From positions 675,388,484 to 675,452,483 of the forward strand of contig OZ010788.1 in NCBI GenBank assembly GCA_963932465.1: 64,000 bases of DNA, read 5' to 3'. This stretch comes from Maratus speciosus (lineage: Eukaryota; Arthropoda; Arachnida; Araneae; Salticidae). Under the pieces are notes generated by a model. That model had not been told where the DNA came from, did no database searches, and saw nothing but the letters and a program-made list of their open reading frames with translations. Both the position numbers and the translations under genes were made by a program. Below are positions 1-9,489 of this stretch, piece after piece. Each line of letters begins with the position of its first letter. Position 1 is the stretch's first letter.

Positions 1-125
1 CCATGAATATAAAAATGCCATGAATGCCCTGTTGTAACGGGATCGTAGTGACATTCAGTGATTCATATCCGTTTCAATCCATTTGAAATAGCATAATCTC
101 ATCAAAATACTCTGCAAACGATTTT
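1..125. repeat. dispersed repeat family Y, copy 1
   Basis: This segment resembles 14503-14605: both share 'atgaatgccctgtt', 'atatccgtttc' and 'tactctncaaacgat' in the same order. It has no coding potential and no visible termini, and it is cut by the window start. It is probably a fragment of an unclassified repeat. Confidence 0.5.
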
Positions 126-438
126 TTCCCCTAGACCCTAATGGAATGGAATACTTTTGAGTGCCACCGTAAATGAACGATGAATCCTATACAATACCAA
201 GCATGTTTGGGTGACCCTCCATAACGTTTATCCATTTCATGAAGATCCGAGTCTGGGAAGGGGAGTGAGAGCGTGGACAGACAAACCGAATGCATGTTAA
301 AAAGATATTCATAAAAGCTTTCTTCATTCTATTAAATCCTATCCTACGTCATGAATTCAGTATTGTCCCATGATAGATCATGATTCTTGGTTGCCAGGGT
401 GGTGACGTTCTATTTAAGAGGCAGTCCTATTACTTCCG
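126..438. other. intergenic, nothing recognised
   Basis: No open frame of note, RNA signal or clear repeat is seen. Composition is ordinary for the window. Confidence 0.5.
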
Positions 439-440
439 TA

Positions 441-679
441 CACTGTAAAAAAAAAAAAAAAAAAAGGACTAAAAAACGGAAGTACTACTGGCAATCTAGA
501 CGCCAGTATTATTTCCGTTTTTTACGGGAATTTTTACCCATAAATTACAGAAAATTTTCCGTTTTTCTGATTAAAAACGGAAAATTTTCTGTAATTTATG
601 GGTAAAAATTCCCGTAAAAAAAACGGAAATAGTACTGGCGTCTAGATTGCCAGTAGTATTTCCGTTTTTTTTTTCAGTG
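441..679. mobile_element. foldback MITE, TA-flanked (CACTGTAAAA ends), copy 1
   Basis: The 239-bp element is nearly one long palindrome with arms of about 105 bp meeting near 570. Its ends are CACTG...CAGTG, flanked by TA on both sides (439-440 and 680-681), as Tc1/mariner-type insertion leaves. The short frame 387-605 is only a reading through this palindrome. A diverged copy of the same size lies at 18347-18587. Confidence 0.8.
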
Positions 680-681
680 TA

Positions 682-963
682 TGACTGAATTGAATCTATA
701 AAGAATCGCCACCAATTTTGTATTCGTGCACTTTTGCATAAGAGTGCAACAAACTGATCTGACTATTTATAAAACTAGTTATCGTACGAACGCACCTCAT
801 TGGTCTCGTATGACATTCAATTTACGACTCCTTTTCTCCAGTTACAACGAAAAGAGATGACACCTTCGGACCTTTTCCATTGACATTTTTCTCAGGGGGA
901 TTACTGCAGCTCCGGGAGGAAATAGTGCGGAGTGACAGCAGAGAGATTTGCACTTTCAAACTA
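682..963. other. intergenic with one end of repeat family X
   Basis: Positions 770-797 carry the family X end (TACGAACGCACCT at 785-797) also found at 9439-9451, 11825 and 42824-42836. The rest shows nothing recognisable. Confidence 0.5.
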
Positions 964-1139
964 CAGTAAACTCTCTGTAAGGCGGACTCTGTGTAAGACG
1001 GAAATCTGTCTAACTCGGAAAGATTTTCAAGTCCCTGCGAATCCATAGACATAGAGTAAAATTTGTTTAAGGCGGAATATTGTCTACTACGGAAAATTTT
1101 CTCGGTGTCAATCGATTCCGCCTTAGACAGAGTTTACTG
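964..1139. mobile_element. Tigger/pogo-like MITE, TA-flanked
   Basis: The 176-bp element starts CAGTAAACTCTCTGTAAGGC and ends with the inverted counterpart, flanked by TA at 962-963 and 1140-1141. The CAGTAAAC start is typical of Tigger/pogo elements. It is internally deleted and non-coding. The short frame at 822-1052 (minus) overlaps it and is not a gene. Confidence 0.8.
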
Positions 1140-1273
1140 TATTAACAAAAATTATAGTTGAAAATTTTCGTAAGATTTATGTGGCTTTTATGTTCCATGC
1201 AGGGCTTAATTTTTACCGGACTTAATTTTTAGTACCAGAGACCTAATATTATGTGGTACCGGTACTACAACTG

Positions 1274-1311
1274 TACCGTGCCCCACCCCCCCACCCCCCC
1301 CACCCCCTCCC
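1274..1311. repeat. C-rich simple repeat (CCCCAC)n
   Basis: Low-complexity run of cccac units inside the outer hAT-like element. Confidence 0.9.
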
Positions 1312-1572
1312 GTCACTCCAATCTGCACATTTATATTTCGCACATTATTTGCAAAATTTAAAGCATTTTTTTTTCTTTACCAAAATATTTTTTTTTTAAA
1401 TATCTATCAACAATCAGCATATACTTAGCTGTCAACTATTCCATTTTTTAGTTATCACTCCTTCCGAATAGTAATCTTTGCCTAGTTTTAGTGTTAATTA
1501 AGTGCAGAATTCTGCGATTAAATAGGGTAAGGATTATGATTCGGAAATACTGTTAACACAAAAGGAGCATAG

Positions 1573-1614
1573 TTCGTAGCTATGCATTTTTATGAAAAAA
1601 TGCATAGCTACGAA
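1573..1614. repeat. 19-bp perfect inverted repeat (hairpin)
   Basis: Arms 1573-1591 and 1596-1614 are perfectly complementary around a 4-base loop (ATGA). It lies in the outer hAT-like element, just left of the nested insertion. Its role is unknown; it may be a relic of another foldback insertion. Confidence 0.85.
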
Positions 1615-2665
1615 TTGCGCTGGGCTCCGGAGCCCTTTATTTATGAGCCCCGGTGAATTCCGACAAATATTTAAATAGTTACTAAAAATAAAGAAGTACT
1701 GGAGCTGGGCTCAGTGGCGTAGCTAAGAGGGGGCAAGGGGGCGGCCGCCCTGGGCGCCGAGGCCAAGGGCCGCCAAATTGAGAGAGGTTTAAACCGAAAT
1801 TATCTCACATATTTTGACAATAAATAAAAATTGCTAATTTTTTAATTTTTTTGTGTGTGTGACTATGTATGTGAATGTTTTCAGAAGTTTTGTTATACCG
1901 AAATAATGAAGAAAGAAAAAGCTTCTGTAAATGTTTCTAGGATGGCTTAACACACTTCGTACCTAAGACAATTATGTAACTGAATTGAGACGCAAAGTGA
2001 TTAAACAAGGGGCGCCAAATTGAGAGAAGCTTTAAACCGAAATTATTTCACATACTTTGAAAATAAATAAGAATTGTTGACATTTTCTTTCGTGTATGTG
2101 TGTGAAAGTTTTGAAAAAATTCAGTTAAGGTGGGGGGAATGGAGAGATCCACAATTGTCAATCGATGATGTAGGTTTCTAACTGTCTAGCCTCCAGTTTA
2201 TAAACCAAAAGGCCTGTTGCCGACTTGGCGTTACATTCCTGGTATCAAAGAGAACATTGTTCATTTGTATACCAGCTGACCCGCCAATTGATTTTTTCAA
2301 ACAAACAGCGAATGATTTAAACCTCTATTCATATTAAAATTTAAAAATGTATAAAGAATCTTTCAAAATGAACCTCTGGGATGGGTTCCCACTGTCTTTG
2401 GCAGCGTTGACCAGACCTCCTACGCACGCTTCTCTAACCAGTTAAAACGTACATTCAAATTTATCTCTTTCAAAATGAATTTCCGGCACGGGCTCCTCTT
2501 TCAACGTCCCCGTATAGCAGGCGTGCTGCGCACGTGCCGAAAAATCTGAGGAGAATCGTAAGATGAGTTAAAAGAAAAAAATTCCGCAGAAATCGGGCCC
2601 ATGAAACCTCAGATAAAAATACACCCACTGACGGTGTAAAGAAGAACTATAAACTGTAAGACAAT

Positions 2666-2976
2666 CTATATTAATACATGGAAATTATTCCAGAGAGAAA
2701 CATTCGCCTTGGATACATTATTTCAAATGAAAATCAAATTTCGAAGTAATTGCTTAAAAGGCGCAAAGGCCAACATAGTGAAAAAGATTCCAAGCCGGGA
2801 CTCGAACCCGGGCTATCAGTATAGCGTACTGACGTTCTACCGACTAAACCACTTGGAATGATACACAGCTTGGAAAATTTCTCACTATTATATGTTGGCA
2901 AGGCTACAAATTCACTTGAAATAATGTATCCAAGGCGGATGTTTCTCTCTGGAATAATTTCCATGTATTAATATAG
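2666..2976. repeat. 61-bp inverted repeats flanking a flipped tRNA-like unit
   Basis: Arm 2666-2726 is the reverse complement of 2916-2976 with about one mismatch. Between them the tRNA-like gene lies on the minus strand, whereas the two downstream copies are on plus. This is the product expected if recombination between inverted repeats flipped the unit. Confidence 0.85.
2787..2858 (-). tRNA. tRNA-like gene, copy 1 (anticodon loop ACGCTAT)
   Basis: On the minus strand the sequence folds as a complete cloverleaf: 7-bp acceptor (TTCCAAG/CTTGGAA), D arm with A14 and G18G19, 5-bp anticodon stem, 4-base variable region, 5-bp T stem and the T loop TTCGAGT. A-box and B-box (GGTTCGAGTCC) match RNA polymerase III consensus. 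A short T run follows. Oddities: base 33 is C rather than U, the discriminator is U, and nominal anticodon GCU (Ser) lacks the long variable arm of true tRNA-Ser. It may be a tRNA-derived repeat rather than a working tRNA. Confidence 0.6.
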
Positions 2977-3110
2977 TTTCTATCGATGCTGGATTTAATT
3001 ATGTTTCAAGTTAGCCCCAGGTCGGCGCCTCACGATAAATATTCCATCTTGTGCTGCGTTTGTAGCCTTGCCAACATATAATAGTGAGAAATTTTCCGAG
3101 CTGTGTGTCG

Positions 3111-3182
3111 TTCCAAGTGGTTTAGTCGGTAGAACGTCAGTGCGCTATACTGATAGCCCGGGTTCGAGTCCCGGCTTGGAAT
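3111..3182 (+). tRNA. tRNA-like gene, copy 2 (anticodon loop GCGCTAT)
   Basis: Same cloverleaf as copy 1, with anticodon stem TCAGT/ACTGA and 7-base loop. The A box TGGTTTAGTCG (3118-3128) and B box GGTTCGAGTCC (3161-3171) fit the polymerase III consensus, and TTTTT (3184-3188) directly follows as terminator. C at position 33 and the short variable region argue against a standard serine tRNA. It sits in the first of two 327-bp direct repeats. Confidence 0.62.
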
Positions 3183-3437
3183 CTTTTTCACTATGTTGGC
3201 CTTTGCGCCTCTTAAGCAATTACTTCGAAATTTGATTTTCATTTGAAATAATGTATCCAAGGCGAATGTTTCTCTCTGGAATAATTTCCATGTATTAATA
3301 TAGTTTCTATCAATGCTGGATTTAATTATGTTTCATGTTAGCCCCAGGTCGGTGGCTCACGATAAATATTCCATCTTGTGCTGCGTTTGTAGCCTTGCCA
3401 ACATACAATAGTGAGAAATTTTCCGAGCTGTGTATCG

Positions 3438-3509
3438 TTCCAAGTGGTTTAGTCGGTAGAACGTCAGTGCGCTATACTGATAGCCCGGGTTCGAGTCCCG
3501 GCTTGGAAT
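3438..3509 (+). tRNA. tRNA-like gene, copy 3 (anticodon loop GCGCTAT)
   Basis: The tRNA portion appears identical to copy 2, lying exactly 327 bp downstream. A box 3445-3455, B box 3488-3498 and TTTTT terminator 3511-3515 are intact. Upstream sequence (agaaattttccgagctgtgt) is conserved with copy 2, so the duplication included the 5' flank. Confidence 0.62.
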
Positions 3510-3589
3510 CTTTTTCACTATGTTGGCCTTTGCGCCTTTTAAGCAATTACTTCGAAATTTGATTTTCATTTGAAATAATGTAAGACAAT

Positions 3590-5925
3590 CGAAAAGTAAG
3601 TTGAATGATCAAAGTTCAGTTGAAATTGGGTCTATAGAACTTGAGATATGAATGCTCCCCCTGCACTGGAAGATGGAGCTAAAAACCGCAAGAAAATCAT
3701 AAGCTAAGTTGAATGAATCAATTCCCGTTGAAATCTGTACAATAGAAACCCAGAAAAGAATGCATCGTTAATGTTCGATAACGGTGGTAAAGGAAGTATA
3801 CATTTTGGAAAACATACTTTTAAATGTAAATAAAAGGGGGGTGGGCGACCTTTCGTAGGCCAACTCTTAACTCATATCACGGGACTCTTCTCACAAAACA
3901 CATTAATAATCTTCGAATAAATTGATAAAATGCTTTTAAATTATGTTTTTAGCATTTGGCAACGTTTAATAATTCAGTTGATTGTCTACATGTCATATAT
4001 CTCTGGTCTATCGATTTTCGGAAATTAAATGGAGGGGACGGCCGGAAAGGAGATCTCTTTTTAGTTCGGTTTTTAATGAATGTTCGTCACTGTATGGTTC
4101 TTTCTCCAAACTTTTGTACTGTCGTCGGCAATTTTTTGAAAAAATTAAGAAAAATTACCGATCCAAAAATAAGAAATCTGAGCCTCATGTGCATCAGGAT
4201 CTGCGACTTGAACTATCCTCCCCCAAATTTTCAGACTTACACCTGCGGTAGATATTTCTAGCCATCTCCGTCAAATACACACAAAGATTGGTTTTCACGC
4301 TGATTTTTCTGTTCTAAGCATTCCATATTAATATTTTCATGTAATGGGGAACCAATGAAAAATGGATTTAGCTGGAAGAAAAACAAGTAAAGATATTATT
4401 TTGTCTTTATTGGAAATTCCATTTTTCTGTCAAATTGGCATTGAGAAAAGCTGTAAAATGTGGGCGACCTACCCCCCAAATTTTCCCTTCTTAAATCGTA
4501 TAAAAAAACAAAGCAGGGCTTTTCAGTCTTCCTACTACGGCCAGTACAAATAGCTGTTTTCGTCGTTTTAAAATTTAAATATATTTCATATATACTTAAC
4601 TTCAGCGCATGTGCATTAGAGAAAGCTGTAGGTATATCTATCTATGTAAGGGATAACTGGGAGATTGATGGGGGGAGGGGGGGGGGTAAAGAATTTGACT
4701 CGGGAACCTCTTTATGAACCGAACTCGTTTATTTCCTTGATGCATCTTATGATCATCTTCACGAGTTCGATCGGATATCCCTCGAGCCATTTCCGTCAAT
4801 TTTGAGACCTACGTGGTCGGTGGTTGCACGCACCTCGAATGGGCAAAATCTAATCTTTTTCGTGCGCGTTCTTGCTATTATGTTGGGGCTTGTAATATTT
4901 TCCAGCAGGGCACAAAGGTATCCATTCGGAAGAACATTTAGTTTAATGGGTTAATTAGATCTTGACTGATATGTGGTCAAGACTCGCACAATTCCCGGGA
5001 TCTGTGACGTACAAGGCTTTAACCACAAACGAAGGAGAATTGTCCAAACGTCAACATTTTCTATCTTAAGTTACTCTCTGATTTTAATGGTGAACGTAAA
5101 AAATATTATGCTGGGAAACAAAGTTACAGGGGGTAAAACGGATTTTAGAATATAAGATTTAAAGTTAGGAAAACGAATGTAAGAATTTTAATTTATATTT
5201 TTGAAATTTAATTTAAATTTTGAAAGGATTTTAATTCTTATCCCTTTCATCCTTATATTTAGCAAATATATTTCTATATAAATAGAATAATTGTCATGCG
5301 ACTGCACTCGTATTTATAAACCGATTTGGATGTGATTGAGTTTATGTTAAGGATTTATTAAGATTTTGACCAAATTCGTAGGACATCTTGATCGCCATCT
5401 TGTTTCAAAATGGCGGCCCCTTAAAGATTTCAAACTAAAAAAATATATATACAGAAAATTATAAATGCAAGTTTATTTCTTTCATAATAGTTAAATCTTG
5501 ATAGAAGGATTCAAGAACATGTTTTGGTTTCCTTTTCATCTTAAAAAAATGGATGAGAAGAGCAATTTGAAATTCTAGGGTGGCTGCCATTTTGAAACAG
5601 AAGATTTTTTTTTTTCATAATCGGGCATAATTTATGAGTTTTAGCAAATGTGTTTTTTTGTAAATTTATTTTCAGTGTTGCTAATCCCATACGCTTAAAA
5701 CAATAGTCATATCCGTGAACGTACCGCCAAGTTTTTGAAGTTCCCATTCAAATTCAGTATTGATGAAAACTAGAAATCTTTTATAATCGGGTTCCACGTA
5801 TTTCAGTTCCGTGTGTTTCAGCTGAATCCTTACAAACAAGGAAGAGTGAAGCTACCTTTGCCTCCCGGTACAAGATTTTTTTTTTTCTCTTGAGGAAAAA
5901 TAATGTGGTTATTTTTTTTATTTAC
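3590..5925. other. body of nested hAT, no genes recognised
   Basis: AT-rich sequence with frames no longer than about 100 codons and no family match. It includes a G-rich run at 4670-4686 and two short segments containing 'ttgaaac' and 'aaatggcgg' near 5398-5417 and 5580-5600 in opposite orientation. Confidence 0.5.
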
Positions 5926-6565
5926 GGGGAGGGGGGGGGGGGGGGGCTCAAAACTTCTTCCTGCGCCGGGCGCCAAAAAACGTAGCTACGCCACTGGCTG
6001 GGCTCCTGCACAAATTAAACCTTGGCTCCATGGAAAATGATCCTTTCGCCCCCGTGACCCCCCCCCCCCCTCTGAATTCATCACTAGAAGACCCACAGAA
6101 TTTTGTGCGATTAAACAGAAATTAGCTTCTTCATTATGTCTGATTTGTGTAAAAGAAAAGGTTATTTTGAGCTCGCTCTCTTATGTCGATGTCGAATTGA
6201 GAAAGCAGTCTTCTACAGCTCATATTTCAATATTAGAATAATTACTTTTTTTTTTTTTACAAATTGAAAATATCAATTGGTAATTTAATGTCTTTTAATG
6301 CAAATATGCAAACGATATTTTTATTAAGAACTTATTGTTGATTAAACTTATTTATTATCTTAAAATTAATATCAATTTTGAAAAGATTAATTAAAAAAAA
6401 TTATTTTGAAAAGTCAAAATATTAGAATATTTATTCAAGTGGTTCAAAATATTAGAATATTTCGCATTAATTCTCCTTTAATCATCACCAATTCATAACT
6501 GGTGGCATCATTCACTAAATTCAGACGATTTTATTTAAAATCAGTATTATTTTTGCAGCTTTTGT

Positions 6566-7480
6566 TTGCTTTTTCGTCTTAAAACGGTTCGTGTGAGTAA
6601 TATTCCTGAAACTAGTAAACATTTTATGGTTGATTTGTATCGGAACGGTAAAAATCAATGTTATATAGCGAATTATTTACATTGTTCGCAATCAAGCGTT
6701 AGTAAAATACTAACACAATATTTAAAAAAATGGAAAATTTCAAAATAACCGCCGAAATGGCGGCCGAAAACCAAAAGCATCTGCTAGAGATAACAGGAAA
6801 CTGAAGCGTATAGTTAAGAAAAACCGTTTTAAAAGTGTGCGATTCCTGCACCGAAAATGGAAAGAAGAGGGAGTTTAAGTTTCTACATCGACAACATTAA
6901 GACGTCTCCAAAAATCAAGACTTTTATGGAGCGAAGAAGATTGGAAAAATATATTATTTAGTGATGAAAGTATGTTTTGTGTTTCATATGGTAATCAAGG
7001 TATTCGAGTTTGGAGAATGAAGCAATAAGTATTTGATAAAGAATGCCTTAAACGTTCCGGAAAATTAGCTACTAGTGTCATGGTTTGAGGTTGCATGAGT
7101 GCAGAAGGACCTGGAAAGTTATGCATCGTCTACGAAAGAGTTAACTCTCAGATATATCAAGAAATTTTGGAATATTACATGATTCCATCATCAGAAGATT
7201 TATTTGAAGATGATTTCACCTTTCAACAAAATTTAGCGTCACCGCATACCTCGGCTCCGCCAACGCAACATTAAGGTAGTTCCTTGGCCACCAAACTCAC
7301 CAGACCTTAACGCCATCGAAAACTTAAGGTCCATAACTAAGAAAAAACTCCGAGAAAATCCAGTTAGTGGTACGTATAAATTCTATTTGGGCTAATATTG
7401 ATAGAAATGTTTGTAAACACCTTGTATATAGTATGCAAGATCGACTGTACGCTGTTTTGAAAGCTAAAGGGGATGCAACA
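6566..7480 (+). pseudogene. Tc1-like transposase pseudogene
   Basis: An N-terminal helix-turn-helix-like region of 60 codons (6566-6748) is followed, with frameshifts, by a GRKPK AT-hook-like motif, then WSEEDWKNILFSDES (first catalytic Asp), a damaged FQQN...PH block, and WPPNSPDLNAIENL (third acidic residue) near 7285-7330. The order fits a Tc1-type DDE transposase. Stops and frameshifts, the missing linker before WSEEDW and loss of the second Asp show it is dead. Confidence 0.8.
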
Positions 7481-7667
7481 AAATATTAACTACCATTTAC
7501 TTCATATTCATAAGGTAATATTGGAGCGTAAAATAAAATATTCTAATATTTTGAACCAATCTAAATTTTATTCTAATATTTTGATGTGTTTCAGAAAGCT
7601 GTATACCTAATTTATAGTACTGTATTTTATATTTTGTAAATGTTAAAATCTTATCTAGGACCAATGT

Positions 7668-7773
7668 CAGACGGGCGTCTTTTTTGCTGCTTTTTTGCTT
7701 AAGTATTATCCATTCACAATGCTGTGAATGGATAATACTTAAGCAAAAAAGCAGCAAAAAAGACGCCCATCTG
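7668..7773. repeat. 106-bp near-perfect hairpin (51-bp arms)
   Basis: Arms 7668-7718 and 7723-7773 pair with a single mismatch around a 4-base loop. Ends read CAGACGGGCG / CGCCCATCTG. It lies in the 3' part of the decayed Tc1-like element. The symmetry is much fresher than its host, so it inserted later or is under recombinational repair. Confidence 0.9.
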
Positions 7774-7888
7774 AATTTAATTTATAAGAAATTTAATTTC
7801 ATTTACTTAGTATCAAAAATAAATAAATGAAAAATATATTTTTCTTATTACTTTTTCTCAATTATTCTAATATTTTGAATATGAGCTG

Positions 7889-8212
7889 TATTTCAAAAGC
7901 ACTGCGGTATTGAACCCAAAGCGTTTCGTCCCCCCCCCCCCCCAAAAAAAAAAAGGAATACTAAATTTTGTCAATAGGGGTCCTCCTTTCATTACATCAC
8001 AGAGTTGGGGAAGGAGGGACGGATTATCACGTTGTGAATTGTACAACGTAAATTCTCTGTAACTGCTTTTAGGAAAATAAACGCTCTTGTTTGCTTTGTA
8101 TTTTTGAAGTCTTTGGTTCACATTCAGGTTATGTTACCCTATTCTAAAATATTTGCTAAACTTCTGTAAAACGGACGCTTTGCCTTTTGAATAGCCATTT
8201 TTAGGTGCGTTC
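7889..8212. other. intergenic, C-run, nothing recognised
   Basis: It contains a C-run followed by an A-run (7931-7954) and otherwise no signal. Confidence 0.5.
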
Positions 8213-8246
8213 GTAATTATATAAATACGTAGCACCTATAGTCGTC

Positions 8247-8297
8247 GTTCAGTCCGTCCGTCCGTCCGTCCGTCTGTCCGTCCGTCCGTCTGTCCGC
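8247..8297. repeat. (CCGT)n microsatellite with CTGT variants
   Basis: Repeating tccg/ccgt units just before the 173-bp array. A degenerate version is present at 42775-42790 in copy B. Confidence 0.9.
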
Positions 8298-8324
8298 ATG
8301 TAACAGAGCAAAAACTACCCAACC

Positions 8325-9362
8325 GAATGGTCTGAAATTTCAAATATATGATTGTTGCAAAATTTTGTCGAGCCATTTCAAATTTTATGAAAATCGGATG
8401 TATAGTTTAATTACAGGGACAGTCAAAAGTTTTTCTTTACATTACGGCCAATGGGAAAAATTATTGAAAGTGCATTTTAATGATATTAGAGCCTTCCGAA
8501 TGATCTGAAATTTTAAAGATATAACTGTTGCAAAATTTTGTCGAGCCATTTCAAATTTTAGGAAAATCGGATGTATAGTTTAATTACAGGGACAGTCAAA
8601 AGTTTTTCTTTACTTTACGGCCAATGGGAAAAATTATTGCAAGTGCATTTTAATGATATTACAGCCTTCCGAATGATCTGAAATTTTAAAGATATAACTG
8701 TTGCAAAATTTTGTCGAGCCATTTCAAATTTTAGGAAAATCGGATGTATAGTTTAATTACAGGGACAGTCAAAAGTTTTTCTTTACATTACGGCCAATGG
8801 GAAAAATTATTGCAAGTGCATTTTAATGATATTAGAGCCTTCCGAATGATCTGAAATTTTAAAGATATAACTGTTGCAAAATTTTGTCGAGCCATTTCAA
8901 ATTTTAGGAAAATCGGATGCATGGTTTAATTACAGGGACAGTCAAAAGTTTTTCTTTACATTACGGCCAATGGGAAAAATTATTGCAAGTGCATTTTAAT
9001 GATATTACAGCCTTCCGAATGGTCTGAAATTTTAAAGATATAATTGTTGCAAAGTTTTGTTGAGCTATTTCAAATTTTAGGAAAATCGGATGTATAGTTT
9101 AATTACAGGGACAGTCGAAAGTGTTCCGTTACATTACGGGAAATGGGAAAAATTATTGCAAGTGCATTTTAATGATATTACAGCCTTCCGAATGGTCTGA
9201 AATTTTAAAGATATAATTGTTGCAAAGTTTAGTTGAGCTATTTCAAATTTTAGGAAAATCGGATGTATAGTTTAATTACAGGGACAGTCAAAAGTGTTCC
9301 GTTACATTACGGGGAATGGGAAAAAATTATTGGAAGTGCATTTTAATGATGTATCAGACTAT
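8325..9362. repeat. 173-bp tandem array, six units
   Basis: The phase marker gaatgRtctgaaat recurs at 8325, 8498, 8671, 8844, 9017 and 9190, exactly 173 bp apart each time. Units share 'tgttgcaaaRttttgt', 'aaaatcggatgtatag' and 'ttaatgatatta'. The last two units share private variants (gtgttccgttac), showing stepwise expansion. No coding potential. Confidence 0.95.
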
Positions 9363-9489
9363 GCGCTTTATGAAGTGCAAAAAAGTATACATTCAGTACA
9401 ATATGGGGTGCAAAAAATAATTATAAAACTAGTTATAGTACGAACGCACCTCATTTGCCACGTTTGACGAGCAATTTCCAACTTGTTAA

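Larger units (their letters stand above)
2917..3576 (+). repeat. 327-bp tandem duplication carrying tRNA-like genes
   Basis: Units beginning at 2917 and 3244 (tgaaataatgtatccaaggc) repeat with a 327-bp period and only scattered differences, such as cggatg/cgaatg. High similarity implies a recent duplication. The short frames on both strands here are readings through the repeat. Confidence 0.85.
1712..5996. mobile_element. nested hAT-superfamily element with perfect 8-bp TSD
   Basis: Both ends share the 14-bp inverted terminus CAGTGGCGTAGCTA. The 8-mer gctgggct is repeated exactly at 1704-1711 and 5997-6004, the hallmark of hAT insertion. The 4285-bp body holds no transposase frame, so it is non-autonomous. 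It contains an internal duplication (about 1768-1880 versus 2011-2115), the tRNA-like cluster at 2666-3580, a G-run at 5930-5946 and otherwise unassigned AT-rich sequence. Terminal CAGTGGCGTAGC resembles the ends of the element at 38568-39423. Confidence 0.88.
1200..6024. mobile_element. outer hAT-like non-autonomous element, interrupted by another hAT
   Basis: The left end CAGGGCTTAATTTTTACCGG (1200) pairs with the right end ...CAAATTAAACCTTG (6024). Flanking 8-mers gttccatg (1192-1199) and gctccatg (6025-6032) match 7 of 8, as expected for an old hAT target duplication. Without the nested element it is about 0.53 kb and non-coding. A related uninterrupted stretch lies at 42888-43017, and a related left end begins at 18231. 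Confidence 0.7.
6216..7888 (+). mobile_element. degenerate Tc1/mariner-type element, TA-flanked
   Basis: The left end CAGCTCATATTTCAATATTA (6216) is matched in inverse by the right end at 7888, with TA at 6214-6215 and 7889-7890. The subterminal regions repeat the motif ATTCTAATATTTTGA several times (near 6413, 6449, 7540, 7570, 7865), resembling the repeated binding sites of long-TIR Tc1 elements. Inside is a broken transposase and a later hairpin insertion. Confidence 0.85.
8213..9451. mobile_element. repeat family X, copy A, with inverted ends AGGTGCGTTCGTA
   Basis: AGGTGCGTTCGTA at 8213-8225 is inverted at 9439-9451. Between them are a CCGT microsatellite and six 173-bp tandem units. Homology with other copies continues past 9451 (catttgccacgtttgacgag), so the motif may be subterminal rather than the exact end. 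Other copies: 785-797 (end only), 11825-12185 (inverted), 41566-42836. Superfamily not determined. Confidence 0.65.

Noticed and set aside
387..605. 72-codon frame near the window start
   Set aside because: Runs through the arm of a foldback MITE and poly-A; not conserved in the copy at 18347-18587.
2787..3509. Genuine tRNA-Ser(GCU) genes
   Set aside because: True serine tRNAs carry a long variable arm and U33; these have a 4-base variable region and C33.
2734..3569. Four similar 70-76-codon frames
   Set aside because: They are readings through the duplicated tRNA-like units; similarity reflects DNA duplication, not protein conservation.
8325..9362. CRISPR-like regular array
   Set aside because: Units are 173 bp with no repeat-spacer alternation; it is a tandem repeat in a eukaryotic element.
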